64,000 nucleotides of DNA, taken from contig DATGIL010000071.1 of the NCBI GenBank assembly GCA_035295745.1, positions 1 to 64,000 of the forward strand, in the 5' to 3' direction. Numbering within the stretch: position 1 is the stretch's first letter; every line of letters starts with the position of its first letter. The notes beneath the pieces are model-generated. The model ran no database searches. It worked only from the letters and a program-made list of their open reading frames with translations, and was not told the origin of the DNA. Positions 43,353-52,209 of the stretch are shown here, one piece after another. Both the position numbers and the translations under genes were made by a program. This stretch comes from JAIQFL01 sp035295745 (GTDB lineage: Bacteria; Acidobacteriota; Terriglobia; Bryobacterales; Bryobacteraceae).

Positions 43353-46151
43353 ATGAACGCCGAACAGTGGCGCAGGGTCGGCGAGCTGTTTCACGAAGCT
43401 CTCGATCGTCCTCCCGGGCAACGCACGCGCTTTGCGGAGGAAGCTTCCGCCGGCGACCCGGAGGTGCAGCGCGAGTTGCTCTCTCTGCTTGACAACGACC
43501 GCGCCGCCGCGGGGTTCGTCGAGAAACAGGTCAAGTCGGCGGTCATGTCGCTGTTCGACGCCGACACCACGCAGCCGCGTATACAACGGGTAGGCGCGTA
43601 CCGCATCCTGCGGGAGCTCGGGCGCGGCGGTATGGGCACAGTGTTCCTGGCGGAGCGCGATGACGCCCAGTATCACACCAAGGTAGCCATCAAGCTGGTT
43701 CGGCCAGGGATGGATACGGACGTCATCCTGCAGCGCTTTCGCCGCGAACGGCAGACCCTGGCCCATCTGCAGCATCCTCACATCGCGCGCCTGCTGGACG
43801 GCGGTACGACAGATGACGGCTTGCCGTACATCGTCATGGAATACATTCCCGGAGCGCCGATCACGCAGTACTGCAGCTCGCGAGAGTTGGGTATTCCCGA
43901 AATCCTGAAGCTCTTCCTGGATGTCTGCTCCGCGGTGGAGTACGCGCATCAACACTTCGTGGTGCACCGGGATCTCAAACCCGGCAACATCATGGTGAGC
44001 GACGATGGCACCGCGAAACTGCTCGACTTCGGTATCTGCAAACTGCTGCAGCACGAGCACGCGATGCACGATACGGCTTCGGGAACGCTGCGCATGCTGA
44101 CGCCGGATTACGCCAGCCCCGAACAGGTGCGCGGCGACCCGGTGACGATCGCTTCGGACATCTATTCGCTGGCGGCGGTCCTGTATGAGCTACTCACGGG
44201 ATTCAAGCCGCACCGTTTCGAGAAACTGACTCCACAGGCGGTGGAGCGAGCCGTGTGCGATCACGACGTAATCCGCCCGAGCCTGGTGCCCGACAAAATG
44301 CTGGCTCGCCGGCTTCGAGGCGATCTCGACAATATCCTGATGCTGGCGTTGCAGAAGGATCCGGACCGGCGCTACGCCTCGGTGGAGCAGTTCTCGGAGG
44401 ACATCCGGCGGTACCTGGCGCATCAGCCGGTACGTGCCCGTCCCGACACGGTGACCTACCGAATCCGCAAGTTTGCGCGGCGCGAGAGCAAGATGTTGGT
44501 AGCAGGCGGCGTGGTCATCGGCAGCCTGCTGGCAGGAGCGCTGGTGTATTGGCACGAAGCGCGGATCGCGCAGACCAATCTTCTGGAGGCCAGGCGGCTG
44601 GCGAATGTTTTCGTCTTCGACGTCCACGATGCGGTGCGCGACCTGCCCGGGTCGACGCGCGCGCGGCAGTTGATCGTGGAGACCGGCTTGCGGTTTCTCG
44701 ATAACGAGGCGCGCAATTCGGCACGCGACTGGGACCTGAAGCGGGAACTGGCGACCGCGTATCAACGGATCGGTGACGTGCAAGGCAACGTATTAGGGGC
44801 CAATCTCGGCAACACTCAGGCGGCCCTGGAGAGTTACGGGAAGGCCGCCGCGCTGCTGGATGCGGTGATCGCACACGATCCTTCCGACCAGAAGGCGGAG
44901 ATCGACCGTTTGACCGTACAGCAGCGCATCGGCGCCGTCTACATGTACACGCAGGACGCCGAGCACACCTTGGCGAGCTATCGCGAGGCTGAGAAACTGG
45001 CGGCGGATTTGGCGGGGCGAAAGCCCGGTGACGAGCGGATCGCCGCGAAACTGGCAGAAGTCTATCAAGCCACCGGACACGCGTTGTGGGAAGCCGGTGA
45101 ATTCAACCAGTCGATTGAGGAGAACTCGAAGGCGCTGACACTGGCGCTGAAGCTTGCTGAGACGAATCCCGCCGACCGGCAGATACAACAGACCATGGCG
45201 CTCGCGTATTCCGATATCGGCATCGATCAGACGCGTCTGGGCCAATTGAACGAAGGGCTGGCGCAATACCGGCGGGCGCTCACGATTCTGGAGGAACTCG
45301 CCAGCAAGGATCCAGCGAACAACTCCTACCAGCAAGCTCTGATGTCGACCTACAGCCATTTGGGTGACGTTCTGGGGAATCCGAAGTGGCGCAGCCTGGG
45401 CGACACTGGACGAGCGCTGGACGCGTACCAGAAGATGTTGACGGTGGCGAAGCGGCTGCACGAAACTGATCGCGCGAACCAGAGAGCCGTCAGTGATTAC
45501 GCGATCGCACTTACGCGAGTGGCGGCGGTGCTGCCGGAGCGGCAATCGGCGGAGCGTGTTTCGATGCTGCAGGAGTCGCTTAGCCTGTTGCGGGAGATGC
45601 AGCGAGTCAATCCACGCAACGTGCTCAATCGCTGGGACCTGAGCCACGGCTACCTGCTGTTGGGCGACGCGTACCTGGAGGCCGGCGATCGTGCGGCGTC
45701 AGCTCACCACTACCAGGAAAGCGCCGCACTCGGGGAGCCGCTCCTGGCGGCGGGGATGACATTGCCCGCGGTCGATTTGGTATGGGTGCATGAGCGGCTG
45801 GCACTGCTCGCGGCGGAGAGCGGCGATCGAAACACTGCCATGACCGAGGCGCGGCGGGCATTGGCGATCAGCGGTCCGGATGGGCCGCTCGCGAAGGGTC
45901 GTCCGGCGAGCGTCCAGCGCTTTCTGACGCCGCGCGGAAAATCGGCGATCGGGCTGACGCTGGCGCGCCTTGCGCGGGCGCCCGGCACTACGCCGCTACA
46001 GGGGCAGCAGGATCGGCAAGCGGCAGCGCCATGGCTTCAAGACAGTCTCGAGGGATGGCGCTCGTTGCAATCGGACCCCGCCTTCGCCCCACCGCACCGC
46101 GAAGAGATGCAGCGAGTAGAAAAGGCGCTGGCTGAGACCAGCAAATCGTAA
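43353..46151 (+). CDS. Ser/Thr receptor kinase with TPR-like sensor region
   Basis: A 932-residue membrane kinase. N-terminal helical segment (1-80); Hanks kinase domain (about 82-350) with ELGRGGMG, Lys114 in VAIKLV, HRDLKPGN at about 205 and DFGI at about 225, plus the activation-loop YASPEQ; membrane helix (about 380-400, LVAGGVVIGSLLAGALVYW); and a long C-terminal region of TPR-like helices (about 420-930). The kinase is active by sequence. The C-terminal part may be periplasmic. Its stop shares a base with the globin start in TAATG, so the globin is translationally coupled to it. Confidence 0.92.
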   Translation: MNAEQWRRVGELFHEALDRPPGQRTRFAEEASAGDPEVQRELLSLLDNDRAAAGFVEKQVKSAVMSLFDADTTQPRIQRVGAYRILRELGRGGMGTVFLAERDDAQYHTKVAIKLVRPGMDTDVILQRFRRERQTLAHLQHPHIARLLDGGTTDDGLPYIVMEYIPGAPITQYCSSRELGIPEILKLFLDVCSAVEYAHQHFVVHRDLKPGNIMVSDDGTAKLLDFGICKLLQHEHAMHDTASGTLRMLTPDYASPEQVRGDPVTIASDIYSLAAVLYELLTGFKPHRFEKLTPQAVERAVCDHDVIRPSLVPDKMLARRLRGDLDNILMLALQKDPDRRYASVEQFSEDIRRYLAHQPVRARPDTVTYRIRKFARRESKMLVAGGVVIGSLLAGALVYWHEARIAQTNLLEARRLANVFVFDVHDAVRDLPGSTRARQLIVETGLRFLDNEARNSARDWDLKRELATAYQRIGDVQGNVLGANLGNTQAALESYGKAAALLDAVIAHDPSDQKAEIDRLTVQQRIGAVYMYTQDAEHTLASYREAEKLAADLAGRKPGDERIAAKLAEVYQATGHALWEAGEFNQSIEENSKALTLALKLAETNPADRQIQQTMALAYSDIGIDQTRLGQLNEGLAQYRRALTILEELASKDPANNSYQQALMSTYSHLGDVLGNPKWRSLGDTGRALDAYQKMLTVAKRLHETDRANQRAVSDYAIALTRVAAVLPERQSAERVSMLQESLSLLREMQRVNPRNVLNRWDLSHGYLLLGDAYLEAGDRAASAHHYQESAALGEPLLAAGMTLPAVDLVWVHERLALLAAESGDRNTAMTEARRALAISGPDGPLAKGRPASVQRFLTPRGKSAIGLTLARLARAPGTTPLQGQQDRQAAAPWLQDSLEGWRSLQSDPAFAPPHREEMQRVEKALAETSKS

Positions 46152-46594
46152 TGGAACCGAAGATCACGCTCATGACACCCGGGCAGAAGCATGCCATCCG
46201 CCGTAGCTTTCCCACTGTCGCGGCACTGGCCAAGCCCATCTCGATGCTGTTCTATGGCCGTCTGTTTCAGGTCGATCCGCAGTTGCGGCCCATGTTCAAA
46301 CAGGATATCGAGGTGCAGGGCCGCAAGCTGATGGACATGCTGGCCGCGCTGATGAGCCAGCTGGACTCGTTCGAGGACGTACTCCCGGCCCTGAAGGCAT
46401 TGGGGCAGAGGCACGTCGGATACGGCGTACGGGCGGAGCACTATCCGCTGGTCGGAACGAGTCTGCTATGGGCGATCTCGGTGACGTTGGACGAGGATTT
46501 TTATCCCGAGCTGCGCGAGGCGTGGAGCGCGCTGATCGAAATCGTCGCCCGGGTCATGATGGAAGGCGCTGCGGAGTTGCCGCCTGTGGAGTGA
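46151..46594 (+). CDS. Globin (haem-binding, Vgb/flavohaemoglobin-like domain)
   Basis: A 147-residue single-domain globin. PheCD1 is in RPMF (Phe49), the E7 position is Gln56, and the proximal His88 is in LGQRHVGYGVRAEHYPLVG. These residues and the length match bacterial haemoglobins such as Vitreoscilla Vgb and the haem domain of flavohaemoglobins. No reductase domain is attached. The start shares a base with the upstream kinase stop. It could bind O2 or NO and serve as a sensor or scavenger for the signalling operon; the STAND gene begins 11 bases after its stop. Confidence 0.9.
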   Translation: MEPKITLMTPGQKHAIRRSFPTVAALAKPISMLFYGRLFQVDPQLRPMFKQDIEVQGRKLMDMLAALMSQLDSFEDVLPALKALGQRHVGYGVRAEHYPLVGTSLLWAISVTLDEDFYPELREAWSALIEIVARVMMEGAAELPPVE

Positions 46595-46605
46595 GAAAAG
46601 GCGTT

Positions 46606-49600
46606 ATGCATCGCCCCACCGACCCGGAGCTTCCTTCCATCCTTCAGAAGCGCTTTACTGACCGGCAATCTCACATCGACGTCTTCCGGCGATATATGGA
46701 TTCTGTCAGCGCGCCGTTTCCCGCGCTGATGTTCTTTGGCATGGGCGGCGTGGGGAAGAGCTGGCTGCTCCGCAAGCTGCGGCTCGAAATGACGGGACTG
46801 CTGGCGGCGCCCTCGGTGATGATCGACTATACCCGTGAGCAAGGCAGCAACGCCTACATCCTGGATCCGCTGCTTTTCCTGGCAGAGCTGAGAAAAATCA
46901 CCGAAGCGCCCTGCCCGCGTTTCGATGTCGCGTTTGCTCTGGCACTGGTGCGCCGGTATCAACAGGACGAGTCGGCCCTGGCTGACAAGTGGAAGACCAC
47001 GAGTCTCAGCGCCGGGTGGGAAATCGTCAAAGCGTGGGGTGGCGTGGTGAACCCCGTGCTGGGTGGCGCGTTGGCGGTGCTGGAAAAGGGCTACGACGCG
47101 ATTAAGGACCTGGCCTTTCTTAGTGCACTTCGAGAGAAATTCGTACAGGACCTGGCGGGACTGCAGTTTCGGGACCTGCCGGCTGTGGAGAGCGAACTGA
47201 CTTGGCGGCTGTGTCAGGATCTGCGCGAGCCCGAGGCTTTCCCATTGCGGCCGGGCCTTCGCGCCGCACAGGCGGTGGTCTTTGTGGACACGCTGGAGGC
47301 GTTGATTCCCGCGGGCTTGAGCCAGATCGAGGAGGAGCGGGTGTCGGGGCGCCTGCGGGAATTGATCGGCGAACTGCGCGGCCGCGTTTTGTTCGTGATG
47401 GCGGGGCAGAATCGGCTCGATTGGAGCTTCCTGGATCCGGTGTGGGAGGATCCGGCTTGGATCGAGCAGCACTTGCTGGAAGGCTTGGCGGAGTGGGATG
47501 CGAGAGATTTCCTGACGCTCTGCGGCTTGGCGGGTGCCGATGTTCAGGCGGCGATTCTTGGCAAATGTCTGCGAGTGAAGAGCGAGGGATATCACCCGGC
47601 GAGCTTGGGTTTGTTCGCGGACATCGGCTGGCTGGAAATGAAACGAAATGGCCGCCCGGCCAAAGCTGAACTTTATGGCGAGGTGGATCGTGGGGACATG
47701 GCGAGTCTGGTCCGGAGATTCCTGAAATCGCTGTCGTCCGAAGCGGAACAGCAGTGGATCCGCCGACTGGCCGTGACGCCGTCGTTTGATGAGAGCGCGG
47801 CGCGTGCCATGCATAGCGACGGCTGGTCGCAAGCGCAGGAGACGGCTTGGGAGATGCTGAAAGGCCTGAGTTTTCTGGTGCCCGCGACGTCGAAGCCCGG
47901 TTGGTTTGCGATTCATTCCTCCATTCAAGACGCCTTGCTACTCAGCGGGCAGACCGAGCAGGGATGGCATGAGCGGTGGCGAGGGTACTGGGAGCAGCAC
48001 GGCCAAGCCGGTTTGGCATGGTTTCATTTCTGGCATCTGGATCGTAAGGCGGCCAGGGATGCGTGGCGGAGTCAAGTGAAACGGTCTCGGGCAGAACTGG
48101 CCATGACGCGCCATATGGAATTGCTGAGTTGGTGGGACCTTACCGGAATCGCAGACCGGAGACCCAAGAATGCACAAGATGCGGCCGATCTGTCGGCGCT
48201 GGGGCTGGAGTTGTGGAGAGCTTCGCTTGGGGACCGGGCTGCGAATCTGCGCCAGGCAATCGGCTGCTACGAGCACGCGCTGAACGTGTACACTCGCGCG
48301 GCATTCCCCGACGATTGGGCAACAACGCAAAACAATCTCGGCAACGCCTGGTCTGACCTGCCGGTTGGCGATCTGGGTGCCAACCTGCGCCGGGCCATCG
48401 CGTGTTACGAACTGGCAGTCGAGGTGCACACGCGTGAGGCTTTCCCCAACAAATGGGCGATGACGCAAAACAATCTCGGCCTTGCCTATTGGAGCCTGCC
48501 GGACAGTGACGGCGATACTAACCTGCGCCGGGCTATCGCCTGCTACGAACGTGCGCTTAAGGTGAGGACGCGCGACGCGTTCCCCGTCGATTGGGCGATG
48601 ACGCAAAACAACCTCGGCAACGCCTATTCCGACTTGCAGGATGGCGACCGGGGCGACAACCTGGACCAAGCCATCACCGGCTACAAGCATGCTCTGGAGG
48701 TGTACACGCGTGAGGCATTCCCTATCGACTGGGCGATGACGCAAAACAATCTCGGCCTTGCCTATTCCGACTTGCAGGATGGCGACCGGGGCGCCGACCT
48801 GGACGAAGCCATCACCTGCTACAAGAATGCTCTGGAGGTGTATACGCGTGAGGCATTCCCTATCGACTGGGCGATGACGCAAAACAATCTCGGCCTTGCC
48901 TATGCCGACCTGAAGGATGGCGACCGGGATGCCAACCTGGATCAAGCCATCACCTGTTACAAGTGCGCTCTAGAGGTGTACACGCGTGAGGCATTCCCTG
49001 CCGACTGGGCGATGACGCAAAACAATCTAGGCCTAGTCTACGCCCGCTTGTCTGGTGGCGATCGCGCAGCGAACTTTCTCCGGTCGATCGCTTACTACCA
49101 GTGCGCCCTTGAGGTGCACACTCGCGAGGCGTTCCCCGTCGATTGGGCGAGGGCGCAATACAACCTTGGTAATGCCTTTTTCAAACGGACGGACGGCGAC
49201 CGAAGTAGCAACCTGCGCCAAGCCATCACCCGCTACGAGCATGCTCTGGAGGTGTATACTCTTGACGATTGCCCGGCCGATTGGGCGGCGACGCAATACA
49301 ATAGGGGGATTTCCTACCGGAATCTGCCGGATGGCGACCGGAGTGCCAACCTGCGTCAGGCCATCACTTGCTACGAGTGTGCTCTGCAGGTGTACACCCA
49401 AGAGGCGTTTCCCGTCGATTGGGCGATTACGCAAAACAGCCTTGGCGTTGCTTATTCTGAATTGCCGGATGGCGACCGGATTGCCAATCTGCGCGAGTCC
49501 ATCGCCTTTTACGAACGGGCAGTGGAGATGTACACGCGCGAGGGTCTGCTTTCTGAGCGGGAACGGACGCAAAAGAACCTGGCGCATGCCCGTTGCGACC

Positions 49601-49647
49601 TCCAAGAGGCGACCAAGGGCACCCCTGAGCCGCCTCCGTCGCAGTGA
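46606..49647 (+). CDS. STAND-like P-loop NTPase with ten TPR-like repeats
   Basis: A 1013-residue cytosolic protein. The N-terminal NTPase region (about 1-330) has Walker A GMGGVGKSW (45-53) and Walker B QAVVFVDTLEAL (about 222-233), typical of STAND/AP-ATPase-type switches. A helical middle (about 330-540) is followed by ten exact 46-residue repeats (546-1005; ANL.QAI.CYE.ALEVYTREAFP.DWAMTQNNLG.AY..L.DGDR). I use ATG 46606; an upstream ATG lies inside the globin gene. No separate effector domain is visible, so signalling may use the repeats or a partner. Similar NTPase-repeat architectures occur in bacterial signalling and phage-defence proteins. Confidence 0.88.
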   Translation: MHRPTDPELPSILQKRFTDRQSHIDVFRRYMDSVSAPFPALMFFGMGGVGKSWLLRKLRLEMTGLLAAPSVMIDYTREQGSNAYILDPLLFLAELRKITEAPCPRFDVAFALALVRRYQQDESALADKWKTTSLSAGWEIVKAWGGVVNPVLGGALAVLEKGYDAIKDLAFLSALREKFVQDLAGLQFRDLPAVESELTWRLCQDLREPEAFPLRPGLRAAQAVVFVDTLEALIPAGLSQIEEERVSGRLRELIGELRGRVLFVMAGQNRLDWSFLDPVWEDPAWIEQHLLEGLAEWDARDFLTLCGLAGADVQAAILGKCLRVKSEGYHPASLGLFADIGWLEMKRNGRPAKAELYGEVDRGDMASLVRRFLKSLSSEAEQQWIRRLAVTPSFDESAARAMHSDGWSQAQETAWEMLKGLSFLVPATSKPGWFAIHSSIQDALLLSGQTEQGWHERWRGYWEQHGQAGLAWFHFWHLDRKAARDAWRSQVKRSRAELAMTRHMELLSWWDLTGIADRRPKNAQDAADLSALGLELWRASLGDRAANLRQAIGCYEHALNVYTRAAFPDDWATTQNNLGNAWSDLPVGDLGANLRRAIACYELAVEVHTREAFPNKWAMTQNNLGLAYWSLPDSDGDTNLRRAIACYERALKVRTRDAFPVDWAMTQNNLGNAYSDLQDGDRGDNLDQAITGYKHALEVYTREAFPIDWAMTQNNLGLAYSDLQDGDRGADLDEAITCYKNALEVYTREAFPIDWAMTQNNLGLAYADLKDGDRDANLDQAITCYKCALEVYTREAFPADWAMTQNNLGLVYARLSGGDRAANFLRSIAYYQCALEVHTREAFPVDWARAQYNLGNAFFKRTDGDRSSNLRQAITRYEHALEVYTLDDCPADWAATQYNRGISYRNLPDGDRSANLRQAITCYECALQVYTQEAFPVDWAITQNSLGVAYSELPDGDRIANLRESIAFYERAVEMYTREGLLSERERTQKNLAHARCDLQEATKGTPEPPPSQ
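48241..49620 (+). repeat. Ten tandem 138-bp repeats in the STAND gene
   Basis: Ten contiguous 138-base units (start points 48241, 48379, 48517, 48655, 48793, 48931, 49069, 49207, 49345, 49483), each encoding 46 residues. Units 3-6 are nearly identical in DNA, including long identical runs such as the coding for TREAFPIDWAMTQNNLGLAY. The outer units have diverged, so the array grew by recent internal duplication. Confidence 0.9.
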
Positions 49648-49670
49648 CCCTCCGCTTCCCGAATCACTGC
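49641..49670. terminator. Inverted repeat spanning two convergent stop codons
   Basis: GCAGTGA (49641-49647) and TCACTGC (49664-49670) form a perfect 7-base stem with a 16-base loop. The outer ends hold the TGA stops of the STAND gene (plus strand) and the truncated globin gene (minus strand). It probably terminates or shields both transcripts; there is no T tract. Confidence 0.4.
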
Positions 49671-50122
49671 TTCGACTGCACAATTGCCGCTTTCATTGGA
49701 CCGAGAAGGCCGAGAAGTTGATTCTTCTCTTTTTCCGGGACCTGCAGTTTGTCGAGCGTTGCCACCAGGTCGGACACCACCGCATTGAAGGCATCTTCTG
49801 TAATCCCGCGGCCAGCGTGCGCGGTCACCATGTCTGCTCCGGCGTATTTGCAGGGTCCGCCGGTGGCCTGGCAGATGAAGTCGGCGAGCTTTGCCTTGTA
49901 GGCGCGCGCATTCTCCGGATCGGCACCCGCATGGGCGAAATATCGATTGACTCGTTCGTCAGCCAGGATGCGCGTCACCAGATCGTCCACCACCGCTTGA
50001 ATCGCGGGCATGCCGCCGAGACGCTGATAGAGGTTGCCGGTCTTGTCGTTGTCCGCCGCATAGAGGGCCGTACCGCTCCAGAACGCGATTCCCGCCACGA
50101 TGGCCCAAGTAACTCTTTTCAT
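49664..50122 (-). CDS. Exported truncated haemoglobin (group 1)
   Basis: A 152-residue protein with a signal peptide (1-22, ending ALYA) and a group 1 truncated globin domain: NLYQRLGGMPAIQAVVDDL near the start, a CD region with RYFAHA, and the proximal His in MVTAHAGRGI. Export is unusual for truncated globins, most of which are cytosolic. It lies convergent to the STAND gene and just downstream of the RlpA gene; a link to the cytosolic globin of the neighbouring operon is possible but not shown. Confidence 0.88.
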   Translation of the reverse strand: MKRVTWAIVAGIAFWSGTALYAADNDKTGNLYQRLGGMPAIQAVVDDLVTRILADERVNRYFAHAGADPENARAYKAKLADFICQATGGPCKYAGADMVTAHAGRGITEDAFNAVVSDLVATLDKLQVPEKEKNQLLGLLGPMKAAIVQSKQ

Positions 50123-50189
50123 GATCTTTTCACTCCCGTTGAGTAGGGCGGAAACCAGAAGACGAATCGATCACAGGAGTTCCGCATCA

Positions 50190-50828
50190 TCAGTCGAGCC
50201 GCACGAGGAATGCGCTTTGGCCAGGCACTTCGACGCGAATGTGCATCGCGAGGTCGCGCGCCTCCTCGGGAGTATTCGCGGAACCGACCACGACCCGCCA
50301 TAAGATCGGATCGCCCTCCCGTGGAACCAGCCGCGCGGGTCCGTATCGCGTAGCCATGAACGCGGCGCACCGCTCCGCGTTCTCGCGGTCCTCGAACGCG
50401 CCCACCTGCACCGCGAACCGGCCCGCGCGAGAAGCACCGGGCTTGCCGAGCACTTCCAGACGCACCGGTCCGATCCCAGCGTGAACCAAACCCACGGCCC
50501 TCGCCGCCGCCCTCGACAGGTCGATGATGCGTCCATCGATGAACGGACCGCGATCGGTAATCTGGACCCTGACCGCGCGCTCGTTTCGGAGATTGACCAC
50601 GCGCACCCAGGTGCCGAACGGTAAGGTACGGTGAGCGGCTGTAAGCTTCTCCATATCGTAGATCTCTCCGTCCGCCGAGTGCCTGCCATGATACGGGTAG
50701 CCGTACCAACTGGCGATCCCCGTCTCGGGGGCCGGACTTTCGGGAGGCGGGGGAGCGCCGCCTCCCGCGAGGACTCCGAGCGTGACGTAGAGAATGAGCA
50801 CCGCAAGAACCAGCAGTCGTGATCTCAT
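50190..50828 (-). CDS. RlpA-family protein with SPOR domain, lacking a lipobox Cys
   Basis: A 212-residue protein. A signal peptide (1-22) ends in LAGGG, not LAGC, so it should be released or anchored without lipid. The double-psi beta-barrel domain (about 35-120) has GIASWYG, GRHSADGEIYD, RVVNLRNERAVRVQITDRGPF and IIDLSRAAA; this domain in other species cuts naked glycan strands at the septum. The C-terminal SPOR-like domain (about 140-212, FAVQVGAFEDRENAERCAAFM) binds denuded peptidoglycan. I use ATG 50828. It sits between the exported globin and the SRPBCC gene. Confidence 0.88.
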   Translation of the reverse strand: MRSRLLVLAVLILYVTLGVLAGGGAPPPPESPAPETGIASWYGYPYHGRHSADGEIYDMEKLTAAHRTLPFGTWVRVVNLRNERAVRVQITDRGPFIDGRIIDLSRAAARAVGLVHAGIGPVRLEVLGKPGASRAGRFAVQVGAFEDRENAERCAAFMATRYGPARLVPREGDPILWRVVVGSANTPEEARDLAMHIRVEVPGQSAFLVRLD

Positions 50829-50954
50829 AACTGGACGCGATGATCCAGTTGGCACTTTCACGACCGCCCGCAACTCTCTCCAAATAAAGAGGCGGCTCGA
50901 CTGAAACGCGTCAGTTTTTTGGCGCGGCGCCAAATTCCTGCCGGGTTCGTTTCG

Positions 50955-51506
50955 TCATTCTTCTTTGGCGGGCGGGTTCCAGTTGATGGGGCCCTTGACG
51001 AAGCGGTAGTGAAGCTGGTCGAGCAGTTGCGCGTTGCCTTTGGCGAGGTACTCATAGGCATCGTCCCACTCTTTGCCCTGCTTCCAGCCGGTCTGCGTCA
51101 GGGTGACGCGGGTTTGCGCGCCGACGGGCTCGAAATCGAAGGTGGCGAGGGTGCGCTCACTGCGGACGGTGGGAAACTGTTCCGGCGCCATGGCGCGCAT
51201 CACCAATTGGCGCTGCGGTTTGAAGCTGGTGATGGTGCCACCGCCGGTCTTGCCGCCGGGAAAGTGGACGGTCCAGTCGCCGCCATCGCGCAATTCGACA
51301 GTGACGTCGGACCAGAGCCAAGTCACGAGGCCATCGCGAGTGGTGAAGGCGGTCCAGACGTCTTCGAGCTTGGCGGGAACGACCACCTCGAACTTCAATG
51401 CCTTCTCTGGCGTGGATAGCCTGGTTACGGTGACGGCGCTCGTCTGATCGGCGGCGAAGAGGCCGCAGGCGGTGAGGAGCGTCAGGATGGAGAGCGTGAT
51501 CTTCAT
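50955..51506 (-). CDS. SRPBCC/START-fold (AHSA1-like) exported protein
   Basis: A 183-residue protein with a signal peptide (1-19, ending LFAAD) followed by an AHSA1/SRPBCC hydrophobic-pocket domain: FEVVVPAKLEDVWTAFTTRDGLVTWLWSDV and TLTQTGWKQGKEWDDAYEYLAKGNAQLLDQL are its signatures. The start ATG overlaps the TetR stop in ATGA (51503-51506), which shows coupled translation; in many soil bacteria such ArsR/TetR-SRPBCC pairs respond to small molecules. The ligand is unknown. Confidence 0.85.
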   Translation of the reverse strand: MKITLSILTLLTACGLFAADQTSAVTVTRLSTPEKALKFEVVVPAKLEDVWTAFTTRDGLVTWLWSDVTVELRDGGDWTVHFPGGKTGGGTITSFKPQRQLVMRAMAPEQFPTVRSERTLATFDFEPVGAQTRVTLTQTGWKQGKEWDDAYEYLAKGNAQLLDQLHYRFVKGPINWNPPAKEE

Positions 51507-52135
51507 GTTGGTTTTCCTTCTGGTCGAGATGAGTTGCCGGTGAGGCAGTCGATATAGTTGCGCAGTTGCGCTACCGACTGATCGAACGGTTCGAGACGGC
51601 GCGCGGAGCGGGATTGCAGAACCCCGCCTTCCATGGTGGTCAGGACGAAGGTGGCGAGGGCCTCGAGATCGAGGCCGGGTGGCACGCGATCGCTCGCAGC
51701 TTCGAGGCATCCGCGGATGGCGCCGATCCACCCCTTAAAGTTGGCGGAGATGCGGCTGTGGGCCGGGATATTCTCGGCTTCGATTTCGAGTGCCAGCCGG
51801 CCGAGAGGGCATCCGTATCGGCAACCGGTATCGATCAGGCGCGCACGGTAGCCTTCAAGGATAGCGAAGATGCGGTCGATGGGGTCGCTGTGCCGCTCGA
51901 AGGCGGGACGGACGATGACCGGCTCGAGACCCTGCAGGTAGTCGTCGAGAACGGCGAGCAGGAGCGCTTCCTTGCTGTCGAAGAAGTGGTAGAAGCTGCC
52001 GCTGTTGGCTTCGGCACGGTCCAGGATCTCCGCCATCCCGGTAGCTGCATATCCTTTCTCCCAAAAGAGATAGCGCGCGGCATCTAGCAATCGGGTGCGG
52101 GTGGAGGTGACTTGCTTCTTCACTTGATTGATCAT
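51503..52135 (-). CDS. TetR/AcrR family repressor
   Basis: A 210-residue TetR-type regulator. The N-terminal helix-turn-helix reads TRTRLLDAARYLFWEKGYAATGMAEILDRAEANSGSFYHFFDSKEALL, followed by a variable ligand-binding helical domain with several Cys (TGCRYGC). It likely represses its own gene and the SRPBCC gene it is coupled to. A near-perfect palindrome overlaps its own start codon. Confidence 0.93.
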   Translation of the reverse strand: MINQVKKQVTSTRTRLLDAARYLFWEKGYAATGMAEILDRAEANSGSFYHFFDSKEALLLAVLDDYLQGLEPVIVRPAFERHSDPIDRIFAILEGYRARLIDTGCRYGCPLGRLALEIEAENIPAHSRISANFKGWIGAIRGCLEAASDRVPPGLDLEALATFVLTTMEGGVLQSRSARRLEPFDQSVAQLRNYIDCLTGNSSRPEGKPT

Positions 52136-52141
52136 TCAAGT
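52122..52141. promoter_or_regulatory. TetR operator palindrome
   Basis: A 20-base palindrome (ACTTGA at 52122-52127, TCAAGT at 52136-52141, TTGATCAT between), with mismatches at only two mirror positions. It includes the TetR start codon (52133-52135). The form (half-sites around TGATCA) fits TetR-family operators, so it is the likely autorepression site. Confidence 0.65.
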
Positions 52142-52209
52142 AAATCACGGACCGAGGCTTGGCGCAAGATCCCGCCTAATCTTTTTTCGCACTTCGACCG
52201 ATAAGCCCC

